Both the position numbers and the translations under genes were made by a program. A stretch of DNA of 64,000 nucleotides from Stropharia rugosoannulata (lineage: Eukaryota > Basidiomycota > Agaricomycetes > Agaricales > Strophariaceae), in contig JANCIK010000010.1 in assembly GCA_028532985.1 (NCBI GenBank), positions 1,488,001-1,552,000 on the forward strand, given 5' to 3'. Under the pieces are notes generated by a model. The model was given only the letters and a program-made list of their open reading frames with translations, had not been told where the DNA came from and did not search any database. This document shows, in pieces, positions 55,842-64,000 of this stretch (the stretch's first letter is position 1; each line of letters opens with the position of its first letter).

Positions 55842-57433
55842 TTAATCATTCAAGTGAAGAAGGCCTATTGCAAGGTCGCGAGAAAACAATGCAAAATCTT
55901 TCGCGTTGAGAACATGGTCAGGTAGGGTGTCAATCCACACGGTTCCATCTTTCATGTTAACCTGTATGTCCGTTATTATGAGCGTAACAAGGTGAGAATA
56001 TAAAGTCCAGTCCAACTGACAAAGGGATAGTCGATCGAATACATAATCCTATCGAGACCGATCTGACCTATGTGAAATTTGAGCAACTCGGTCGCAAAGT
56101 TACCGGAAGCAGTCTCGAAGACGTTCTGTCGCCAATAGTCTGTTACATTTTTCTTCATGGGTACGACATGCTTCAGCAGTTCTAGCCATGTATGTACGTC
56201 AGTTGATTCGTACGCTATATTGAACCTGTGCCTTACGTGCTTCTATCCGCACAAGGTCTGAGGGTATCCTTTCCCCAAGGTGCCCCACAATAAGTTTCGC
56301 ATTCGGGAATCGACTTTTAGAATAATGTTCAGTATCAAGAACTGTTGTCCATAATAATTGTACTAGGTACTTACTCAAAGACTCCATTGGTAATTATTCT
56401 GGAGTATGAAAGCAGATTTATCATGATGGCTATTCATGCAAAGAAATAAAATATTTCACATACCCAAGGACATGCCCAGATAGGGTCGCTGCATATTGTT
56501 GTGCGGCACCGATGAGAAAGGGAGCATGTGTATATTGAAAGTTTCCAATCAAGGGTATATCAGCACGGGGGTGGAGGTACAGCGGGACGTCCATATCCGA
56601 GAGAGTCTGCCAAAAGATGTCATATTCAGGTTGGTCATAATAAAGGGGGGTAACTAGTATAAAACAGTTGTTATAAGATGAATAACGATATGGAGATACA
56701 TGGTAAGACTCACGGCCGTCAGAGCCCGATTGCTGATAGTCATTGAGGAGTACACCTGCAAATGAGTAGAGGGATAAATTGTATAGAACGGTCTAGGTAA
56801 TCGCCGGTTTTACCTAAGAATCCTAATTCCTTAACTGCGCGAGTCAACTCTGCTGCAGCGACCGTAGCATTGTGCATTGCTAAAGTCGCAAACGCGCCGA
56901 AACGCTCTGTGTTATTCGCGATGTCTGCTGCTAACCTGTTATTCACCGTGACTGCCATGTCCGCTGCAGTCTGTGGGTCCGCGATGGCCTGAACGCAAGG
57001 CGTGGCACAGGACAGGACCATCTGTCGACACCATATAATCAAGTATATGCGCCTAATTTATTTATTTCACTTACGAAGTCGACATTGTTTTGGTCCATTC
57101 CTTGAAGGCGCTGGTTATGAATGTCGAGGAGATTTTCTTGAAGCTGGGAAAAGGTAACACCTGTCGTGACGGTGTGGTTAGCTGGAGATAATTGGTATGT
57201 CATTTCTGTATGCACCGAGTGGTGGAGTAGTAGAATTTCTATGAGCCCACCGTCAGAATTACACCGTCTAATATGCCTAATACTTACGGTAGTTGGTTTA
57301 CAAGCTCTGGGATAGACCAGGCCTCTTCCAATACAATGAAGCCAGATCCTGTGTCTCTCCATTTCCTGGCTTGGGTGGAGGAGGGAAACAGCAACAGAAG
57401 AGCGGAGAGTGTCCTAGAAAGGTTCAAAATCAT
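55842..57433 (-). CDS. Secreted amidohydrolase-2 family protein, decarboxylase-like (copy A)
   Basis: Ten exons (57433-57288, 57238-57216, 57181-57075, 57021-56814, 56755-56714, 56653-56464, 56398-56375, 56313-56237, 56181-56021, 55961-55842) give 365 aa. A signal peptide covers about residues 1-21. The amidohydrolase-2 (TIM-barrel) landmarks are VLEEAW, LLDIHNQRLQGMDQNNVDFMVLSC, LYLHPRADIPLIGNF, LIVGHLGERIP and the Asp in YSIDYPF. This is the fold of gamma-resorcylate, 2,3-dihydroxybenzoate and 5-carboxyvanillate decarboxylases, which decarboxylate aromatic acids at a metal centre. Secretion is unusual for those cytosolic enzymes, so another hydrolytic role is possible. Exon 2 (23 nt) and the 34-nt intron after it are inferred from frame and from an NST match in copy B, and are the weakest part of the model. 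Confidence 0.88.
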
Positions 57434-57472
57434 TGAAGTACCTAATGCATTCCAACGACCGCATCCGTTGGT

Positions 57473-57478
57473 TTTATA
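57473..57478 (-). promoter_or_regulatory. TATA box for amidohydrolase copy A
   Basis: TATAAA on the minus strand, 40 bp upstream of the ATG at 57433. Confidence 0.5.
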
Positions 57479-58445
57479 GAATCACGCTCAAGTAGCTTCG
57501 GAGTGTTTGCAGATATATAGGGAAGTATATGTTTCCTATTTTCCATTCAGTTCCTACTTTGATACAATGTCCCGGCCGTTTATTATTGCATAATTCCAGG
57601 TTCGCCTTGAGCAAAGAATAGCAAGCGGTAATATTTGCCAGCATACTTCTTATTCCATAGAAGAGTGTCTTCATTAACCCGAACTTCAAAGTCATACCCC
57701 CGGAGTGCATCGAAATAGTGATTCTGTGATTAACTAAGTCATAATAAACGTTCATCGACCAATCACCGACCTCATCTGGCGTTGAGTGAAGCAAAATCAA
57801 GCTTCTTTCACAGAGCGTAAGTATGTAGCAAGTATGTAGAATGCAGACACGAATCAAACAACCGTCCATTGAGCCGGCCTGCCGAACGGTTGGGTGTGAA
57901 TTTAGAGGAATTTAGTAACCCCCGGCACTTGCCCGGCACTGGTAAAACGCGGCAAACTGTCAACAAACTGTTTACCAGCCTATCTCAACTCATTCATTCT
58001 TGATCACGAAAAAGTAACGTATTTATGTAAGAATGAGCGCAATGTCCCAATCTGCACGCACGGTTGAGAGCAGCTCAGTTACCCGGAAACCAATATTTTA
58101 AATACATTAGAGGAGAATCAAAGCAAGATAAATACGTAAACTCGTTTAGTAAAAGTTCGGGATATGTTGGCCCGACACAAGCAACGAACTGTGTTGACAT
58201 AGTATTGACATAGCAATGAATCAGCGCCAGTGGACCAGTAAATGCTATCGGCATGTAAGGACGCCACAAACACGGCAGCATTGCTTCAAGTATAACCGTT
58301 ATCGATCACCCTCACCTGGGATTCGCTACCTCTCATTAGCGGCGGGCCAACGGCGGGCTGCACTTTATATATATCGCAAACTATTTTGTAAAGTACAGAA
58401 CAACCAACCGTGGCAGTTGATAGTTCCACAAAAACTCCCAAACTT
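57479..58445. other. Intergenic between tandem paralogues
   Basis: This separates the two amidohydrolase genes. It contains a minus-strand ORF of 131 codons at 57474-57869 without motifs. No gene is supported. Confidence 0.5.
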
Positions 58446-59970
58446 TCAGTCATTCAAGTGAAGGAGTTCAATGGCAAGACCACGAGAGAAAGAAGTGAAT
58501 TCAGTTGCGTTCAGTACCCCGTGGGGCAATGTATCAATCCATACGGTCCCATCTGATATGTTTACCTGCGTTGAGGACATGATAAATAATAAATACTCGT
58601 ATACAGAGGCAGGTAAAGAAATTAGACATACAAAGGGATAGTCAATGGAGTACATTATTCTGTCAAGCCCAATCTGCCCAATGTGGAACTTTAAAAGGTC
58701 AGTTGCAAAGTTACCAGACGACGTCTCGAATACGTTCTCGCGCCAGTAGTCCGTTACAGATTTCTTCATGATCAAACCTGTAGGGTTTTGAACCAGAAGT
58801 CCTGCAATACAAGTTATTTGTTAATATGGTGAACGTGGCGATTGCGCGTCGGGGATAAGCCTTACGTGTTTCTATCCGTACGAGATCAGAGGGTATTCTC
58901 TCTCCCAGATGCCCCACAATAAGTTTTGCTTTAGGGAATCGGCTGTATCGTATTAGCTTCTTGTAACTGTAACGTTAATCCTGATTGTACTTACTCAAAT
59001 ACTCCATTGACGATGATGCTAACAGGTGAATGATTTTTGAATAAATAACAAAAGACATAACCACATAATGGCCTACCCAAGAACATGACCAGACAGAGTT
59101 GCTGCAAATTGTTGCACGGCTCCAATTAAGACTGGCGCATGAGAGTATTGGAAGTTTTCGATGAGAGAGACGTCGGTGCGGGGGTGGAGATACAGTGGCA
59201 CGTCTAGGTCTGACAATGTCTTCCAAAATATGTCGTATTCAGGCTGATCGTAATACAAGGGAGTAACTAAAAAAGCAACTGTGTGAGTGTACCGGAAATA
59301 AACAGCAAAAACATCCTTGACTTACGGCCATCCGCTCCGGACTGCTGATAGTCGTTTAGAAGTACACCTGTAATTTTTGCAGGAAGTCAGTATGACGTAT
59401 GTAGCTGCATCGACATATTCACAGGAACTGACCTAGGAAGCCCAGTTCTTTGACAGCCCGTGTCAACTCCGCGGCGGCGACCGAGGCGTTGTGCATTGCC
59501 AAGGAAGCAAATCCGCCAAAGCGCTCCGTATTGTTGGCGATGTCTGCGGCTAATCTGTTGTTCACTGTAACCGCCATTTCCGCCGCAGTTTGCGGGTCAG
59601 AAATGCCTTGGATACAAGGTGATGCGCATGAAAGGACCATCTAGTGTACAATGAATCCTTGCAAAGTGCTTAAAAATGAAATGTACTTACAAAGTCGACG
59701 TTGTTTTCATTCATTCCCTGCAAACGTTGGTTATGAATGTCTAATAAGTTGATGTTTATTGTTGAGTTGCTGTCCGTTTATTTCATTGAAGGATCAGTAT
59801 AAGGTTTCAAGATATGAACACCGTAACTCTTACGCGGGTTGCCCAAGAAGCTCAGGAATAGTCCAAGCCTCCTCTAAAGCAATGAAGCCAGTTCCAGTGT
59901 CTCTCCATTTTTTGGCATCGACGCAGGAGGACAGAGGCAAAAGGACGATGAAGAATGTTTGCCAGAACAT
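58446..59970 (-). CDS. Secreted amidohydrolase-2 family protein, decarboxylase-like (copy B)
   Basis: Nine exons (59970-59834, 59769-59691, 59640-59433, 59367-59326, 59266-59077, 59018-58995, 58942-58866, 58801-58632, 58565-58446) give 348 aa. It has the same organisation as copy A: a signal peptide (about 1-18), ALEEAW, LLDIHNQRLQGMNENNVDFMVLSC, LYLHPRTDVSLIENF, LIVGHLGERIP and YSIDYPF. The exons of 208, 42, 190, 24, 77 and 120 nt have the same lengths in both copies. It lacks the small exon 2 and about 14 residues present in copy A before LLDIHNQ. The short segment after KAKLIVGHLGERIPSDLVRIET differs most (RLLVQNPTGLIM versus QLLKHVVP). The predicted metal ligands are all present, so both copies look active. 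Confidence 0.9.
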
Positions 59971-60007
59971 GGTAAACGCTGAAAGAAATCCACCAACCCA
60001 GACTACC

Positions 60008-60013
60008 TTTATA
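60008..60013 (-). promoter_or_regulatory. TATA box for amidohydrolase copy B
   Basis: TATAAA on the minus strand, 38 bp upstream of the ATG at 59970, at the same spacing as for copy A. Confidence 0.5.
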
Positions 60014-61199
60014 GGGTAGCACACACAGCATATATGTCTATGTCTTTGTAAGATTGTTTTCGAGTTAATCCGTCCCGCCAATGACTTTGAGTTCCTGTGT
60101 CAAGATAAAGCCCTTGAGAGTCGACTAACGTAACTCAGAAGGTAACTTGTGGGTTGTGGTATAGGTGGGGTCCTGAAAGGCTGTTCCTGACCATAAGACC
60201 TGACTCTACGAAGGTTGAATTTCTCAGCGCAATAGCAAGACACACTACAGCGAAGTTGCGGCCACGAGGAATGGGGAACGGCAAAACGGCCTGAAAACTT
60301 TTAGATGTAAACATGGAAATACGTTTTCGAAATAGCTTCAACATTCAGATTCCGAGATAGAAAAGCTGCGAGGCAGTCAAACAAGTTGGGGTCTGGGCCC
60401 AAACAGAAGTCAATCGAGAGATCTAGTAGTCGACAAGACCACGCCTGAATTTATTTTTGTGGCTTCCAGTGTCATTGAACATAAGAGATGCAGGTTATTC
60501 GGGTGGTGTTTAGAAGGACTTAGTGGCGAGTTGGTGGCGACGGTGAAGTTGTAGTTCTGAACAAACACGGCTTGATACGGCGTAGAATCCATTCGGCATC
60601 GGGCAAAGGCGGAGACTAATTTTGCATCAGCCGAAACGGCATATGTACTTTCGACTTGCTCAAGACTTGCTCCATAATAACTTAAGTAGCTATCATTAAC
60701 CCGGGTAGCTATGTACTCCTCCTCTCGCAAAGGGGATATGTAACAATGCTCGCATTCAGGTACCTATATTACAGTCCATAACTATGATGCGAAGGTCTGT
60801 TTGATAGCCTTCATTGTTTCACGGCGCTCCTACTGTGCTATCTAACTTACAAGAAGCGAGGTTATTTTTAACTGCTCAGTCTCCCGTTCCCGAAAGACTG
60901 GAAGGCCGCAATATTATGATCCCTCTAAGATATCAACAACTTTCTCAGGAACTCATATACCACTATATGGTACACTGGTCATGGGTTCCTCTTGAGCGTG
61001 CAAGGCGGTAATATTGCTATCTGTACAAGAAACATTGGTGGAAGCTTGGTGGGAGCATCAAAGAACCAGATCAATCATCTTTGTCGGACCGTACGATCGC
61101 AGCATTCTGCAATAATTCTACAGTTGGGATGCGCTGAACCAAAGCTGAGGAACCTCCGCGCTGGGAGGATTGAAATGAAGAGAAATATGTCTAATTATG
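60014..61199. other. Intergenic, no gene seen
   Basis: It contains a 106-codon minus-strand ORF (60410-60730) that ends with no recognisable domain and lacks clear splice partners. I do not call it a gene. Confidence 0.45.
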
Positions 61200-62961
61200 T
61201 CATAGCTCAAAGCTACCACATCCTCTTTCGCCCCATGAAGTACATATATCACCGACCGTCACTTTCCGCAGTATATAGCGAACCGACCAGGATATATGAG
61301 AACCACATTTTTCTATCACGATTCCTAAATCATCACTATAATGCTCACCCATGAACCAATCTAATCTCCGTAAGTTTGGGCATACGGTGACAAGAGCTTT
61401 AATAGCCTCCGTATTGGCCGAAGGTTCCCTACATTGCGAATCTAATACTCTGACACCCAGAAGAGTGTGCAGATGAGGCAGCTGGCCAAAATAGCGGTAT
61501 AGGGAGTGGTCCTAAAATATGATTAGCACACTCATTCCGTCTATTCGAGCGATATTGGGCTTACAATAGGTGTTTGGGGGCTACATCTAATATGTAGAAA
61601 CTGTATATTGGAGGACACCTCAGACAGACGGCTGACAAGAGTACCTAGATTATCTCTGTTACTGCATCGAGTGGATAGCTTCGTTAATGTTGAGCCACTT
61701 CCGGTCTGTTCGAGCTTGATCAGAAATTCTTCGTTCAACAAGGCTCCATCAATTGATTCTAAAGGACGAGGCACCGGTGTTTTAGAGTCCAGCACCGCAT
61801 GAATCACATCCGTATGTGATGAAAGGCGCTTTAAAGAAGGTAGCGTGCCCGACTCTGGAAGTAACTGTCCCTGTACAGTACAGCCATGTATGGAAAGAGC
61901 TTCGATAGTCGGATGGACGGCAAGAAACGAGCCAAGTTCATCAGAAGTAAAACTAAAGGATTGCAATGTAACTTCACGAAGGAATTTCCAGACTTGGCCT
62001 GAGAGAAGACGCGTCGCAGGTATTGCTTTGGAGTGGGGATTAGCATAGAGCACAAATTGAAGATTTAAGACCTAGAGGAATAGGCAACATCAATAGATAG
62101 ATAACCAGCCTGTGAAAAAGGGATACAGTACCTCGAGATTAGGACACTTTTCGACGAGCATTTTCATTCCTCGGTCAAAGTCTGAAACGGGATAATTTCC
62201 AACGTTAAAAGCCTCTGTCTTGAGAGAAAATACCCTCAGATCTTCGAATAGATAGAACTGTAGGATGTAGTGAGAGAATTTTCCGCTATTTGTTAATTCA
62301 GACGTACCGCTGAATTGAGAGTAGGTCGGTAGTAGGCCGAATGGTCATTGGTCTCTAGATCAAAGTCGAAAGGCTTTTCTCTGTCCAAAACGCTAACAGA
62401 AGTCAAAGCAGGACAGTATTTTGACAAGGTCGTCCATATATCATCATCCTCCTTACTGGGCTTTATAAGGGGTGGGGTACGGTTCCATTGAAATGATTTG
62501 AGACCGGACATTCCTCTAAGCGCACATACAAGGGCCCGCTCTGCAGCAAGGTCCGCTTTATTTTTTTCCATCTCTAGTTCTCGCAGCTTTTGAATATCGT
62601 CCTCGTCATCCTCGTCCTCGTCCTCGTGTAGCTCGGCGCCGTGTGGTGCAGCGATCTCTTCACGAGACTGCACGTCCCTGTATATTCCAGGAATTCTTGG
62701 AACATCTATTTGGCGCCCATATGGCTCGGCTGACTGTATTTCTAGCACACGAACGTTTTGTGAGAGGTGACGATTGTTGGATAGCTCCTGCCAGAGGGGC
62801 GAGACGAGTGGTGTACGGATAATGCGCAAGTCGATGTGGTTCGGAGATACAATCAGGTGTAGTCGAAAACAGGTGGCTGATAGGTTTCCAAGGTCTACTG
62901 GAGAATCAAGAGCAGAAGCGATGTAGTCGAGAGTCTCTGCAGGTAAGTCCGTAATCAGCAT
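61200..62961 (-). CDS. F-box protein
   Basis: Four exons (62961-62308, 62257-62132, 62071-61565, 61511-61200) give 532 aa. The N-terminal F-box (about residues 2-45: LPAETLDYIASALDSPVDLGNLSATCFRLHLIVSP) is followed by an acidic run of Glu and Asp (DEDEDEDDEDD, near residue 120), a charged helix, and then irregular Leu-rich repeats to the C-terminus (ALTSVSVLD, NLEVLNLQF, HPTIEALSIHGC, LHTLLGVRVLD, NLRRLDWF). F-box proteins recruit substrates to the SCF ubiquitin ligase through Skp1; the target is unknown. Such F-box/LRR proteins are expanded in Agaricomycetes. The upstream in-frame Met at 62988 is an alternative start that adds 9 residues. Introns are GT-AG and in phase 0. Confidence 0.88.
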
Positions 62962-62988
62962 CCTGACTGACGAGGTGCCACAAGACAA

Positions 62989-64000
62989 GAGGCCTCTTGA
63001 AATCTCAGCCAGGCCGCGGCCACGACTCAGGCTCCGTGCCTGTCAAAGTTCCGGATGAAGACCATCTCCTGATGTGACGCCACAGCTTAATGCCGGATGG
63101 AGTTTGCTTGCAAACGCGCCGCGTATAGTGGCGTAACTAGTCACGATTCAGACAGAGAAGGCCGAGTCGTGACCCGGAAAGCAGTGGAAGTAGAACTGCC
63201 CAGTCCCACTGCCACCGGCCGCTTCTACTACTACTCCTTTAGTACCGGATGGTAGCGAGCCTACCTAAGGCGATCGTGATTCGACAGTGCTCGCTTGTGC
63301 TCGCTTCGCTCTCAAGGAACGCACCCTCAGTGCTCACTCTTCAAAATTTATGTTGTACAGCAATATGTACCATGGAGGTTGTGGCATAATTTGTCTCTTT
63401 TAGTAATCTGGTATATGAAATGTGGAGTGGCTTACTCTACTATGTACCGTGGACGGTGGGGATCGTGGCATCCTTTTACTAGTAATTTAATCTAGAAAGT
63501 AAGTAATAATACACGATTACTTCTAGTACAACAATTTCTTCAACAGTGGGGCCACCACGCACGCACTAAGAGACTCAGGTTATTAGCGGATAGTTGATTA
63601 GTAGACGGATTACACGCTTTTCAATCATCCTCTGATGCAGTACTAATCAGCATTCTTACCATTTAGTTTTTTGTGGTTTCTCACCCCGGAAACAGTAATT
63701 AAACTGCAAAAAACCAGCAAACTGATATATCTGGAAACGTATGTATGTTCTTCTGGAAACCTAAGAAGGAATCAAGCCTGATAATGACCATTTCAATTCA
63801 AGTTGCCGTGCTTCTGAAGCTTAATCTTAACCTGAAATGTAAGTACGGTTTCCTGAAACTGAAAAACGGAACAAAACTGGCAAAATCCGGGTACTAAATG
63901 GGTCAAGTTGCTGATTAGTACATGCCGGTAATGGTTAGTACTAAGAGTCACCTCACCACCAGGACTTCAAACATGTTGACCTTACCAGTATGTAATAACA
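62989..64000. other. Right-end intergenic sequence
   Basis: About 1 kb with no supported gene. It contains the F-box gene promoter and AT-rich sequence to the window edge. Confidence 0.5.

Noticed and set aside
60410..60730. Minus-strand ORF of 106 codons
   Set aside because: It has fairly protein-like composition but no start context, domain or spliced extension that I could support.

Overview
The window is nuclear DNA from a filamentous basidiomycete, most likely an Agaricomycete. Evidence for this is the very dense, short (about 50-60 nt) GT-AG introns, many tiny exons, and the gene families present: a FunK1-type kinase, paired KRE6/SKN1 glucan-synthesis proteins, a typical basidiomycete P450 N-terminus, a cutinase-like esterase and an F-box protein. 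No rRNA, tRNA, CRISPR array or intact transposon was recognised. Almost every gene is broken by introns, so the exon models here were built by hand from splice sites, reading frame and family conservation. Each complete model sums to a multiple of three.

Layout, left to right. 0-6 kb: a P450 running off the left edge (-), a conserved MPLFGSK-type protein (-) and KRE6/SKN1 copy 1 (-). 6-10 kb: a gene-poor gap. 10.2-11.8 kb: a secreted protein (+) made of about 30 tandem Arg-Arg-bounded repeats, which looks like a Kex2-processed peptide precursor. 12.4-17 kb: a SNF2-family ATPase with an internal RING finger (-, 31 exons), divergent from a possible small gene (+). 18.4-22 kb: a Ser/Thr-rich, probably GPI-anchored protein (-) and KRE6/SKN1 copy 2 (-). 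24-29 kb: a cutinase-like esterase (+) and a FunK1 kinase-like protein (+).

29-41 kb: two hypothetical proteins (+), adenylosuccinate lyase (+), the mitochondrial NCA2-like protein (-), an LCL3-like nuclease (-) and a TAH18-like diflavin reductase (+). The last two are divergent, with 194 bp between their start codons. 41-49.8 kb: an NTF2/SnoaL-like small protein (-), a TPR + DUF4470 protein (-) and a SWP73/BAF60-type remodelling subunit (+). 50.8-55 kb: a BAR-SH3 protein (+) and a Rheb GTPase (+). 55.8-60 kb: two tandem secreted amidohydrolase-2 / decarboxylase-like paralogues (-). 61-63 kb: an F-box protein (-).

The genes are mostly independent housekeeping and cell-surface functions rather than one pathway. 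Three cell-wall or surface items (two KRE6-type proteins and the GPI protein) and the secreted repeat protein lie within 3-22 kb. Three loci with mitochondrial or redox roles (NCA2, LCL3, TAH18) lie together at 35-41 kb. The most unusual signals are the dibasic repeat precursor, a 5-nt microexon conserved in both KRE6 paralogues, and two GC-AG introns.
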